A DNA stretch of 64,000 nucleotides, taken from JBBIQV01 sp964555285 (GTDB lineage: Bacteria; Nitrospirota; Nitrospiria; Nitrospirales; Nitrospiraceae). The translations under genes were made by a program, and so were the position numbers. The notes under the pieces are model-generated. The model saw only the letters and a list, made by a program, of their open reading frames with translations, searched no databases and had not been told where the DNA came from. Shown here piece by piece: positions 42,932 through 53,623 of this stretch. Where the stretch lies: the NCBI GenBank assembly GCA_964555285.1, contig CAZKRM010000001.1:124001-188000 (forward strand). Direction: 5' to 3'. The first letter of the stretch is position 1, and every line of letters starts with the position of its first letter.

Positions 42932-43570
42932 TTAGTCGGACACAAGCCTGACCGCACGGATGAAGGCGCGGACTTTCTCGTGATCTTTCTTGCCGGGGCT
43001 GGCCTCGACTCCGCTGCTGACGTCCACTCCATAGGGCCTGACTTTGCGGATCGCCTCTCCGACATTTTCAGGAGTCAGCCCACCGGCTAAAAGAATACGG
43101 GAAGCCTTCGCAACCTCTGCCGCCAATCCCCAGTCCACGACCTGTCCCGTGCCGCCGTAGGTCTCAGCGGAGAAGGTATCGATGACAAGTCCGCGCACAC
43201 CGGCGCGTCCCTGATACTCGGCCAGCGCTGACAACGAGGCTCGATCACGGAGACGGATCGCTTTCAAGGCCGGTCGTCCCAAGGTTTCGCAATACAACGC
43301 CGTCTCATCTCCATGTAACTGGGCAAGCGAGAGGCCGCAGTCATCCATCAGGTCACGCACGACCTTCGCCTCTTCATTCACAAAGACCCCCACCGGGATC
43401 ACAAAAGGCGGAAGACTTGCGACGATACCCTTCACCACCGTTGGCTCCACATAACGCGGGCTGGTTCGATAGAACACGAAACCGACCGCGTCCGCGCCGG
43501 CTTCCACCGCCGCCTGAGCGTCGTCGAGATTCGTGACGCCGCACATCTTGACCTTGAACGTGTGTACCAT
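42932..43570 (-). CDS. trpF: Phosphoribosylanthranilate isomerase
   Basis: A 212-residue TIM barrel: KMCGVTNLDDAQAAVEAGAD at the N-terminus holds the catalytic Cys, FVNEEAKVV and LHGDET follow, then LAGGLTPENVGEAI with the phosphate motif and VDVSSGVEASPGKKD near the end. It converts phosphoribosyl anthranilate to CdRP. AGGAGGCA lies right before its ATG; the gap to trpC is only 6 bases, the only trp junction with no hairpin. Confidence 0.97.
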   Translation of the reverse strand: MVHTFKVKMCGVTNLDDAQAAVEAGADAVGFVFYRTSPRYVEPTVVKGIVASLPPFVIPVGVFVNEEAKVVRDLMDDCGLSLAQLHGDETALYCETLGRPALKAIRLRDRASLSALAEYQGRAGVRGLVIDTFSAETYGGTGQVVDWGLAAEVAKASRILLAGGLTPENVGEAIRKVRPYGVDVSSGVEASPGKKDHEKVRAFIRAVRLVSD

Positions 43571-43576
43571 TGCCTC

Positions 43577-44401
43577 CTATGACGCGGCTGGTTGCACCGG
43601 AGCGCCGAGCAGCTCGCGAATCTTCTCCCCGATGTCCTGTGCGCGGATCAGCGATTCCCCGATGAGCATGGCATGAACACCGGCCTCGATCAGCCGCAGG
43701 ACGTCGTTCCGTTTGCGGATGCCGCTCTCGCTCACGATCAGCTTGTCCGATGGAATTCGTTTGGCCAGACGCAACGTCACGCCCAAATCGGTTGAAAATG
43801 TTTTTAAGTCCCGGTTGTTGATGCCGATCAGCCTCACCTCCGGCAACCATTCCAGGACTGTATCCAGCTCTCGTTCGTGATGCGTTTCCACCAGCACGTC
43901 CAGTGAGAGTTCCTTGGCCAAGGCGGAGAAATCGACGAGCTGCCTCCGTTCCAACGCCGCGACGATCAGCAAGATGGCGTCCGCTCCGTAGGCTCGGGCT
44001 TCGTAGAACTGCACCTCCCCGACCATGAATTCTTTGTTCAGCGCCGGCAACGGCACTTTCTGCTTTACCTCACGCAGATAGTCCAGGCTTCCCTGAAAGA
44101 AGTCTTTGTCCGTGAGGACCGACAGGGCCGAGGCGCCATGCTCACAGTAAGCTTGGGCAATCCCTATGTGGTCGAATCGCTGTTCGAACTCCGGGCGCAG
44201 CAGACCCAGGCTGGGCGAGGCCTTCTTCACCTCGGCAATCAACGCCGGCTTGGACGGCGTTCGCGTCGCATCAAGCGTAACAGCAAATCCCAAGGTCGGT
44301 CCGACATCGCGAATCTTTGTCTTCAGCTCGGCCAGATAGCTGCGACTCTGCTTATGCCGCAACTCCGCCCGCTTATGCTCCAGAATCCGATCGAGGATCA
44401 T
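43577..44401 (-). CDS. trpC: Indole-3-glycerol phosphate synthase
   Basis: A 274-residue TIM barrel. The start at 44401 (MILDRILEHKRAELRHKQSR) is the family's usual start and is preceded by GGAGAGCC; a longer frame to 44542 would overlap an inverted repeat. Catalytic segments: LIAEVKKASPSLGLL, HGASALSVLTDKDFF, INNRDLKTF and IVSESGIRKRND. It makes indole-3-glycerol phosphate from CdRP. Confidence 0.97.
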   Translation of the reverse strand: MILDRILEHKRAELRHKQSRSYLAELKTKIRDVGPTLGFAVTLDATRTPSKPALIAEVKKASPSLGLLRPEFEQRFDHIGIAQAYCEHGASALSVLTDKDFFQGSLDYLREVKQKVPLPALNKEFMVGEVQFYEARAYGADAILLIVAALERRQLVDFSALAKELSLDVLVETHHERELDTVLEWLPEVRLIGINNRDLKTFSTDLGVTLRLAKRIPSDKLIVSESGIRKRNDVLRLIEAGVHAMLIGESLIRAQDIGEKIRELLGAPVQPAAS

Positions 44402-44454
44402 GGCTCTCCGACTTTCCCCACTCCCCTTCTCTCTGGCTGATCGACGTGTCAAGT

Positions 44455-44548
44455 GGCGGGGTGCCTTGGCTAAGCCCACCTGCGCGCATCCACCGAGCAC
44501 CTTTAGGTGCGGGGTGTGCGAGCAAGGGCTTGGCCATGGCACCCCGCC
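44455..44548. repeat. Long inverted repeat between trpD and trpC
   Basis: GGCGGGGTGCC(T)TGGC(T)AAGCCC (from 44455) pairs with GGGCTTGGCCATGGCACCCC GCC (to 44548) over about 36 bases with few mismatches. The loop contains GCACC-TTTA-GGTGC, a second hairpin. It is a different type from the word-repeat elements. Its end sits just before the trpD stop codon. Confidence 0.75.
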
Positions 44549-44550
44549 CC

Positions 44551-45564
44551 CTATTTATTGGTAAACGCGATCAGCCGCTCCAATTTTTCCTCAGCCGCTC
44601 CCGTGTCGATCACACGGCCGGCCAGGTGCACGCCTTCGTGGAGCGTCTTGGCCTTCCGTCCTGCCACCAACGCCGGTGCGGCATTCACACAAACGATGTC
44701 GCGCTTGGGTCCCTTGTGACCTTGCAGGATGTCACGGGTCATCTGGGCGTTCTCCTGCGCCGTGCCGCCTACCAGTTCCTTCAGGCTCGCGCGACGCACG
44801 CCGAGTTCTTCCGGACTCAGGTAATAGCTCGACACGACGCCGGCCTTGCCTTCGGACACACGCGTTCGGTCCGTCAAGGTGATTTCGTCCAAACCGTCCA
44901 TCCCGTGCACGATGAAGCAATGTTGCGAACCCAGATGGACCAACACCTTGGCTAACAGTTCGGTCAACCCCGCGTCGTACACGCCGATCACTTGATGCGT
45001 CGCACCAGCCGGGTTGGTGAGCGGACCGAGGACATTCAAGAGGGTGCGGATACCCATTTCTTGACGCGGCCCTGCACAGTGTTTCATGGCGCCGTGATAG
45101 AGCGGGGCAAAAAGGAAGCCGATCCCGACCTCGTTGACGCAGTCCGCGACACGTTCCGGATCGATCTCGATCTTCACGCCGAGAGCGGCCAACACATCGG
45201 CGCTGCCGGATTTCGACGACACCGCGCGGTTTCCGTGTTTGGCCACGGTCAAACCTGCTCCCGCCACGACGAACGCGGCCGTCGTGGAGATATTGAAGGT
45301 ATGGGCGCGATCCCCGCCCGTCCCGCACGTGTCGAGGACCATCGGATCGCCGACTCTGATCTTCGTGGCCTTGGACCTCATGGCTCGAACCGACCCTGCA
45401 ATCTCATCGACGGTTTCACCCTTCATCCGCAGCCCCATCAGATAGGCGGCGATCTGGGATGGGGTGGCGTTCCCGTCCATGATCTGTTGCATGACCTCCT
45501 CGGCTTCCTTCTCCGAGAGATCGGTCTTGTCGGCAAGTTTGGCGATGGCGTGTTTGATCATCAT
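44551..45564 (-). CDS. trpD: Anthranilate phosphoribosyltransferase
   Basis: A 337-residue enzyme from ATG 45564 (an ATG 3 bases downstream and a GTG 12 bases upstream are alternatives). The PRPP-binding DTCGTGGDRAHTFNISTTAA and KHGNRAVSSKSGSADVLAAL are exact family signatures. It adds phosphoribose to anthranilate. It stands alone here, not fused to trpG as in enteric bacteria. Confidence 0.97.
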   Translation of the reverse strand: MMIKHAIAKLADKTDLSEKEAEEVMQQIMDGNATPSQIAAYLMGLRMKGETVDEIAGSVRAMRSKATKIRVGDPMVLDTCGTGGDRAHTFNISTTAAFVVAGAGLTVAKHGNRAVSSKSGSADVLAALGVKIEIDPERVADCVNEVGIGFLFAPLYHGAMKHCAGPRQEMGIRTLLNVLGPLTNPAGATHQVIGVYDAGLTELLAKVLVHLGSQHCFIVHGMDGLDEITLTDRTRVSEGKAGVVSSYYLSPEELGVRRASLKELVGGTAQENAQMTRDILQGHKGPKRDIVCVNAAPALVAGRKAKTLHEGVHLAGRVIDTGAAEEKLERLIAFTNK

Positions 45565-45579
45565 AAAGAAAGCCACGAA

Positions 45580-45643
45580 GCCATCAGCTTGTAGCTCCCA
45601 GCAAGAGACTCCTTCTAAGAGCTGAGGGCTGAAAGCTAACAGC
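45580..45643. repeat. Word-repeat hairpin 11 (AGCTTGTAGCTCC type), trpG-trpD
   Basis: CATCAGCTTGTAGCTCCCAGC (as two words) pairs with AGCTGAGGGCTGAAAGCTAA and CAGCTTATAG. It lies between the trpG stop and trpD start. Confidence 0.6.
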
Positions 45644-46207
<564 letters not shown>

Positions 46208-46223
46208 ATCGTCCACTCACAGA

Positions 46224-46319
46224 GAGTGAGCCTCATCGGGCCGATTTCAACTGCGCGCGTCCAACGAGGGCTTTCCGAAGCCGCGCGTTGCGCGAGCACG
46301 GGAATCGGCCCGATGAGGC

Positions 46320-46325
<6 letters not shown>
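46224..46325. repeat. Perfect 23-bp inverted repeat between trpE and trpG
   Basis: GAGTGAGCCTCATCGGGCCG plus ATT (46224-46246) is the exact complement of the segment 46303-46325. The 56-base loop contains further GC-rich pairs. The right arm covers the trpE stop codon. In the RNA this stem sits just before the trpG start, so it could regulate trpG or end transcription. Confidence 0.8.
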
Positions 46326-47816
<1,491 letters not shown>

Positions 47817-47830
47817 GTCAGGGAGCCGGG

Positions 47831-48454
47831 TTATTCATGCCCGACGATCAGCTTTTGACCCACTTCGATAATGTCGTCCGGCAGTTTGTTCCACTTCTTG
47901 ATCTTGTCGACGTCGACCCCGTACTTGCGGCCGATCTTGAACAGTGTTTCACCAGGCCGCACAAGATGGATCGTGGGCGACGACTTCTCCGGTGTCGGTG
48001 TCGGGGCCGCTGCGATGGCCGGCGCCTCAGCTTGGGGAACTTCCGGGGGAAGCTCAGGCACCGGCTCCGGTTTCTTGGCTTTGAGAGACGGCTGGGATGT
48101 GCCCTTCATCTGCTCTTTGGCCTTGCGTTCGAGAAGCACCGCCGCCTTCATGGCTTCGGCTTCTTCCTGCGCGCGCCCCATTTGTTCCCGGACCGCCTGG
48201 ACCTGTGCGGTCAGCTCGCGGTTGCGCGCCTCCATTTCAGCAAATTCCCGCTTGGTGCGTTTGACCTCGCTGTCCAGTTCGGCCGTGCGCTTCTCCTCCT
48301 GGGCCAGCAGACGCTGGAAGTTGAGGCTGCGAGCCTTTTCCGCTTCGTACTTCTCGGTCATCACACATCCGCTGAGGAGAAGGGATCCGAGGATCGCACC
48401 GACCGTGCTTCTCAGAAACATTCCATCCAGACCGTCCACCATACGTGTCTCCAT
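47831..48454 (-). CDS. LysM-domain lipoprotein with coiled coil
   Basis: A 207-residue protein (METRMVDGLDGMFLRSTVGA). ATG 48454 is preceded by AAGGAGGATCAACAGG. ILGSLLLSGC is a lipobox. Residues about 35-95 form a charged coiled coil (EEKRTAELDSEVKRTKREFA), then a Pro/Ala linker and a C-terminal LysM domain (HLVRPGETLFKIGRKYGVDV, DKIKKWNKLP) that binds peptidoglycan. The trpE gene starts 14 bases downstream, so the LysM gene is probably the first gene of the trp operon. Confidence 0.85.
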   Translation of the reverse strand: METRMVDGLDGMFLRSTVGAILGSLLLSGCVMTEKYEAEKARSLNFQRLLAQEEKRTAELDSEVKRTKREFAEMEARNRELTAQVQAVREQMGRAQEEAEAMKAAVLLERKAKEQMKGTSQPSLKAKKPEPVPELPPEVPQAEAPAIAAAPTPTPEKSSPTIHLVRPGETLFKIGRKYGVDVDKIKKWNKLPDDIIEVGQKLIVGHE

Positions 48455-48695
48455 CCTGTTGATCCTCCTTACCCCTTGCCCCTCGCCTGAACATCCACCT
48501 GTCTGCCGTGCTCGGCACAGGCAGGCGGCCGCAGGAGAAGCGATCATGAGTCGTCAAGTTAGAATAGAGAGCACCGCCGCGAAAGTCAAAGCGAAAGGCA
48601 GCGTGCCGACGGTTTGACCCCTTCCCTACCCCTGTGCTACGGTTTTTTCACGCTCGCTCGTTTTCGACTGAAATTCCGACGGCTGCCGATCAGCT

Positions 48696-49649
48696 ATGAC
48701 CGTTGCCTCGCCATCTCCCTCCGCCCGAACCGTCGTGATCGATGGGGTCACGCTACGCCTGGCACAGCCGATCGCGACGTCCCACTCTTGGATCGGTAGC
48801 CACGAGCTCCTGAAACAACTTCTCGCCTGTTGGCTGGTCATCGATGCGCGGGACCTGCCGCTGTCCCCGCGCATCACCGGCCCTCCAGGGATCGGCAAGA
48901 CGACCCTCGCCATGGCGGGGTCTCGCGAACGAAAGCAAGGACTCTACATCTATCAGTGTACGGCCGACACCAGGCCGGAAGATCTGCTCGTGACGCCGGT
49001 CCTGGCCGAATCCGGCAGCATCGCCTACCATGCCTCACCTCTGGTGACGGCGGTGCTGACCGGCGGCATCTGCGTGCTGGATGAAGGCAATCGGATGAAC
49101 GAAAAAAGCTGGGCCTCCTTGGCCCCGCTGCTCGATCACCGGCGATACGTCGAGTCCATCGTGGCAGGGATTTTGATCAAGGCCCATCCGGACTTCCGGT
49201 GCTGCGTGACGATGAACGAGGACGCCTCGACCTACGAGGTGCCCGATTACATCCTCTCGCGCCTCCAGCCCACGCTGGGCATGAACTTCCCGAACCGGCA
49301 GGATGAGCTCGCGATTCTCCAGTACCACCTGCCCTTCGCACCGGCGGAGATGCTGGCCATCACGGTCGATTTTCTCCAGCAGGCCCATCGGCTGAACCTC
49401 GACTACTCCGTCCGCGACGGCATTCATCTCGTACAATATGCGCTGAAACGGTGCGCGCAGGACCCCGCTCACCCATTGGCCAAGGATGACGCCTGGCGCG
49501 AAGCCCTGGTGAAGGTCCTGGGTGAAGAGGCGCTGGACCTCGAAGGACAATCCCGACGTCGCAAACGGGCGCTGGGCGATCAGCCTCTCCCGCAGGGACT
49601 CGGCGATTTCTTTTTTGAAAGCGACGATCCACTCCATCCAGGCCGCTAA
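48696..49649 (+). CDS. MoxR-type AAA+ ATPase
   Basis: A 317-residue AAA+ protein: Walker A GPPGIGKTTLAM (about 63-74), Walker B GGICVLDEGNRMNEKSW (about 125-141), sensor 1 FRCCVTMNEDAS and a conserved LSRLQPTLGM, all of the MoxR/CbbQ-like clade. These ATPases act as chaperones that remodel a partner. The partner is probably encoded by the next gene, 16 bases away. TTGACC (48614-48619) and TACGGT (48638-48643) could be the promoter. Confidence 0.8.
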   Translation: MTVASPSPSARTVVIDGVTLRLAQPIATSHSWIGSHELLKQLLACWLVIDARDLPLSPRITGPPGIGKTTLAMAGSRERKQGLYIYQCTADTRPEDLLVTPVLAESGSIAYHASPLVTAVLTGGICVLDEGNRMNEKSWASLAPLLDHRRYVESIVAGILIKAHPDFRCCVTMNEDASTYEVPDYILSRLQPTLGMNFPNRQDELAILQYHLPFAPAEMLAITVDFLQQAHRLNLDYSVRDGIHLVQYALKRCAQDPAHPLAKDDAWREALVKVLGEEALDLEGQSRRRKRALGDQPLPQGLGDFFFESDDPLHPGR

Positions 49650-49665
49650 CGGGCCAGGCTGTTCG

Positions 49666-51564
49666 ATGCCACCGGACTCCTTCCTGAACGATACGATTCT
49701 TCGACTCTCGCCCAGGATTCACGTCCTGCCGATCCTCCATGCAAGCGGCGATGTGGCCCAGGAAGTCCGCGAACGGATGATTAGTCGTCCCTTCGACTGC
49801 CTGGCGGTCCCGCTGCCACCCTCGGTTGAGGACCAACTCGAACAAGCCATCGACCATCTCCCCCGCATCAGTGTCGTGACGATCCGCGAGCCGGAGAGCG
49901 ACGAGGGGGCGACCGTCAGTTACGTGCCGGTGGATCCCTGCCAAGCCGTCATCATGGGCATCCGCGTGGCGATGGGAGAGGGCATCCCCCGCGCGTATCT
50001 CGACCGCGATGTCTCAATGTTCGATCCCCTGGCGTTCAGCGCGCCGGACCCCTTTGCCTTGAAGCGTGTCTCGTTGGAAGCCTTCGCGGCCTCCATGATT
50101 CCATCCTGTCCGACTCCACCGAGGGGATCTCAGCAATGGGAGCGGATCGCGTGGATGGCCTTCCGCCTGCACGAGTTGGAACTGGAATACGAGTCCATTC
50201 TCTGCCTGTGTCATCTGGCCGATTGGCCGTGGCTCCGCTTGGCCTACCATGAGCGGAGCGAGTACCTGAGTCCCGACAAACCGGTTGGGCCTGTGGAGCG
50301 TCACCCCATCGACGCCTCGACCCTGTACTTCGTGCTGGGCGAACTTCCGTTCATCACCGAGCTGTATGAACGGCGGCGGGCGGAACTCCGTTCGGATCGC
50401 CATCTGTCGGTCGACGGCGTCAAGGAACTGCTCCTGGAAACCAGACAGCGCCGGCGACAGGCCCATGACACCGACACCCATTCTATTTCTAACTGGGTCA
50501 CTCCCCAGCTTCTCCAAACCTACCTGCAATATGCGAGGAACCTGGCTTTGCTGGATCGACGCCTGACGCCGGACCTGTACCAACTGGTGCTGGCGGCGAA
50601 GCAGACAGCGGGCGATGAGTTCGCCATCGCGCTTCTGGAAACCGCGACGTCGTATTCCTTCCAACAGGAGAACGACGGCGGGTATGACACTGCGATCGAA
50701 GCAGGCATCGGACGGCTGGAGCTTCCCGACGGCCGTCAGGTGGTGGCCAAGAATCGCCTGCAAGGACCGCCGATGGTTTGGCGATCGCTCGCGCTCCATC
50801 CCCGGCCGACGAGACGGGACAATCGACGCTGGGCCTTGCGCTGGAATCCGTACCGGCAGTGTTCATGGCCGCCGGAGGATCAGAAAATCGAAAGCTTCGC
50901 TACGCATGTGCGCGAGCAGGCCAAGGCCATCGTGGGGGCGGATCTGGCTCGCCTCGAGAAATTCACCACCTCCATGAAAGACGGGATCGACCTTCGGGAG
51001 AGTCTCCGCCAATGGTGCGCTCAGCGTCCGAGCAAGATTCCTCGTCGTATGGACATCTATGTGAAGGAGATTCCGCCGGCGCGAGGCAGCGTCGAGGCGG
51101 TCGTGTTTCTGTTCGAGACTCCGGCCGACCCCGACCGGTACAGCTGGCAGGCCACGTGGTACGCCGAGCATGCGGAAGAATCTACCCTGTGTTTTTACGC
51201 CACTCCGTTCCTGAATAATCTGGTGGGGCCCGGCATCGGGCAGTCCAGCTACGGTGGCGCCTTGTTTCTCTTTCCGCCCCGACCGATTCCCGATATCTGG
51301 AGCGATCCAGGCTTGGCCTTTGCGAAAACCCTGGAGGAACGACTGATCGCCGCCGCGGCTGTGCATTCACGGGAACCCCATATTGCTCTGATCGCTCCGA
51401 TCCCTCCACGTGCCCGATGGCGACTGATTGCCAGGCAGTTTGGGAGAACACTGGTCGGCATTCCGCTCGCCCGGTTCTCCGGACAGACCATCGATCGATT
51501 GCGGCGATTCCATGTCCTCAATGGGCATGAGATCAGAAGTTATGCCGCACAGTTCATCCGCTAG
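49666..51564 (+). CDS. Large protein of unknown function, MoxR partner
   Basis: A 632-residue protein (MPPDSFLNDTILRLSPRIHV). The first about 120 residues (VLPILHASGDVAQEVRERMI, later FDCLAVPLPPSVEDQLEQAI) have the look of a TraB/TIKI-like or DUF5682-like domain, tentatively. The rest is mixed alpha/beta with two regions of aromatic residues (WPPEDQ, SWQATWYAEHAEES). No transmembrane segment or vWA metal site is visible. It lies 16 bases after the AAA gene and 27 bases before ligA. It could be the substrate of the AAA protein. I do not recognise the family. Confidence 0.6.
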   Translation: MPPDSFLNDTILRLSPRIHVLPILHASGDVAQEVRERMISRPFDCLAVPLPPSVEDQLEQAIDHLPRISVVTIREPESDEGATVSYVPVDPCQAVIMGIRVAMGEGIPRAYLDRDVSMFDPLAFSAPDPFALKRVSLEAFAASMIPSCPTPPRGSQQWERIAWMAFRLHELELEYESILCLCHLADWPWLRLAYHERSEYLSPDKPVGPVERHPIDASTLYFVLGELPFITELYERRRAELRSDRHLSVDGVKELLLETRQRRRQAHDTDTHSISNWVTPQLLQTYLQYARNLALLDRRLTPDLYQLVLAAKQTAGDEFAIALLETATSYSFQQENDGGYDTAIEAGIGRLELPDGRQVVAKNRLQGPPMVWRSLALHPRPTRRDNRRWALRWNPYRQCSWPPEDQKIESFATHVREQAKAIVGADLARLEKFTTSMKDGIDLRESLRQWCAQRPSKIPRRMDIYVKEIPPARGSVEAVVFLFETPADPDRYSWQATWYAEHAEESTLCFYATPFLNNLVGPGIGQSSYGGALFLFPPRPIPDIWSDPGLAFAKTLEERLIAAAAVHSREPHIALIAPIPPRARWRLIARQFGRTLVGIPLARFSGQTIDRLRRFHVLNGHEIRSYAAQFIR

Positions 51565-51591
51565 CGTCGGTGACGATCAGAGGCCGCCTTT

Positions 51592-53616
51592 ATGATCTCC
51601 CGGCAGATTGAACAGCGTATCGAGACACTCAGGAAGGAGATCCGCCAACACGACTTTCTCTATTACGTGAAGGACCGGCCGGAGATCTCGGATGCCGAAT
51701 ACGACCGTCTGTTCCGTGAGTTGGTCGATCTGGAGGCGGCCCATCCAGAGCTCATCACTCCCGACTCCCCCACGCAGCGAGTCGGTGCCCCGCCCCTCGA
51801 CGAGCTGCAAAAAACCGTCCACGAGAAGCCGATGCTGAGCCTGGATTCGATCCTGGATGCAGCGGAAGTGCGTGCCTTCGATGCCAGAATGAAACGAGAA
51901 CTCGGCGTGGACGCGGTGACCTATACGGCTGAACCGAAGTTCGACGGGTTGTCCGTCGAGTTGGTCTACGACCAAGGACGATTCGTCCGCGGCGCCACCA
52001 GAGGCGACGGGACGACCGGCGAAGACGTCACGATCAATCTTCGTACCATCCGAGCGCTCCCCCTGCAACTTCAAGGACCGCGCGATCTTCCACACCACCT
52101 GGTCGTCCGCGGCGAGGTCTACATGCGCCTGGATGATTTTCAGTCGTTGAACCGGCGCATCACCGAGCGCGGTGAGGACGCCTTCGCCAATCCACGAAAC
52201 GCGGCCGCGGGGTCGCTGCGGCAGCTCGATTCGCGCATCACTGCCGACCGACCGTTGGCGATCGCCTGCTACGAGATCATGGCCATGTCCGGCGACGCCC
52301 CGCCGACTCACTGGGACGAACTGGACTCGCTGGCCCGGTGGGGCCTCCCGGTTCCTACCCAGCGACGCCGATGTCCCGACATCAACGACGTGATGGCGTT
52401 CCATGCCGACATGGCAGCGGTCCGTGACGACCTGCCCTTTGAGATCGATGGAGTGGTCGTCAAGGTAGACCGACGCGACCGGCAGGGTCAATTGGGCATG
52501 AAGTCGCGCAGCCCACGTTGGGCGATCGCCTACAAGTTCACTCCTCGGAAAGAGATCACGGTCGTGCAGGACATCGTCGTGTCGGTGGGGCGAACCGGCA
52601 CGCTCACTCCGCTGGCTTTGCTCAAACCTGTGGAAGTCGGAGGTGTGACCATCAGCCGGGCGACCTTACACAATGCCGATGAAGTAGCCCGCAAGGATAT
52701 CCGTGTCCGGGATACGGTCAAGGTGGAACGTGCCGGCGATGTCATTCCTGCGATTGCAGAGCGAGTCCCGATCCCCGGCGAGCGGCTGGGCGAGCCGTTT
52801 CGCATACCCGATCGCTGCCCGGTCTGCGGTTCGACGGTCGCGCGCGAAGGCGCCTACTATTACTGCACGGGTCAGACGGCCTGTGTCGCGCAGTTGAAGG
52901 GTTCCTTAGAACACTTTGCTTCGAAGAGTGCCCTCAATATCGAAGGCCTCGGCAAGAAGACCGTCGCACAACTCGTGGACCGTGGATTGGTCCGCAACCT
53001 GGCAGATATCTATGCGCTGACGAAGTCGCAGCTCCTGACATTGGAGGGCTTTGCCGATCGCTCCGCATCGCTGCTCCTGGGGTCCATAGAGCAAAGCAAG
53101 CAGGTGTCGCTCGATCGCCTCCTTCTGGGGCTGGGTATTCGACAGGTCGGACAACATGTCGCCCGATTGCTGGCCGGACACTTCGGCACCCTCGAAGCGA
53201 TCATGGCTGCCGACCGTGAACGGCTGCAGCAGGTCCATGAAATCGGACCGGAAATCTCGCTGAGCCTCGAATCCTTCTTTCGTGAAGCACGCAACAGGGA
53301 GGTGATCGAACAGCTACTGGCATTCGGCCTGCGCGTGGAGGAAACCACCGGCCAAGAAGGATCGCGCAACCAGGACGCGCAACGGCTGGCAGGCGCCACG
53401 TTTGTGTTCACGGGAGGCCTCGATGGCTATAGCCGAGACGATGCCAAGCGCCTGGTGGAAGCGCTTGGAGCGCGCGTCGCGTCGAGCGTGAGCAAGCAGA
53501 CGTCCTACCTGGTGATGGGGAAGGACCCAGGATCAAAATTCGAGCAGGCGAAGAAGCTGGGGGTAAGGATTCTGACGGAGCCGGAGTTTACGGCGCTGAT
53601 CGGAGGATCGTCGTGA
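51592..53616 (+). CDS. ligA: NAD-dependent DNA ligase
   Basis: A 674-residue LigA: N-terminal Ia domain (LRKEIRQHDFLYYVKDRPEI), adenylation lysine in AEPKFDGLSVELVY (K-x-D-G), OB-fold, tetracysteine zinc site CPVCGSTVAREGAYYYCTG and CVAQL, HhH domain and a BRCT domain at the C-terminus (LAGATFVFTGGLDGYSRDDA). It seals nicks in replication and repair with NAD. Length is typical. Confidence 0.97.
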   Translation: MISRQIEQRIETLRKEIRQHDFLYYVKDRPEISDAEYDRLFRELVDLEAAHPELITPDSPTQRVGAPPLDELQKTVHEKPMLSLDSILDAAEVRAFDARMKRELGVDAVTYTAEPKFDGLSVELVYDQGRFVRGATRGDGTTGEDVTINLRTIRALPLQLQGPRDLPHHLVVRGEVYMRLDDFQSLNRRITERGEDAFANPRNAAAGSLRQLDSRITADRPLAIACYEIMAMSGDAPPTHWDELDSLARWGLPVPTQRRRCPDINDVMAFHADMAAVRDDLPFEIDGVVVKVDRRDRQGQLGMKSRSPRWAIAYKFTPRKEITVVQDIVVSVGRTGTLTPLALLKPVEVGGVTISRATLHNADEVARKDIRVRDTVKVERAGDVIPAIAERVPIPGERLGEPFRIPDRCPVCGSTVAREGAYYYCTGQTACVAQLKGSLEHFASKSALNIEGLGKKTVAQLVDRGLVRNLADIYALTKSQLLTLEGFADRSASLLLGSIEQSKQVSLDRLLLGLGIRQVGQHVARLLAGHFGTLEAIMAADRERLQQVHEIGPEISLSLESFFREARNREVIEQLLAFGLRVEETTGQEGSRNQDAQRLAGATFVFTGGLDGYSRDDAKRLVEALGARVASSVSKQTSYLVMGKDPGSKFEQAKKLGVRILTEPEFTALIGGSS

Positions 53617-53623
53617 GGCTGGG

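Noticed and set aside
48546..48617. A 23-codon frame MSRQVRIESTAAKVKAKGSV before the AAA gene
   Set aside because: There is a weak GGAG upstream but the peptide is very short and nothing else supports it.
48455..48695. A trp attenuator or leader peptide upstream of the LysM-trp operon
   Set aside because: I found no short frame with tandem tryptophan codons and no terminator/antiterminator pair with a T-run.
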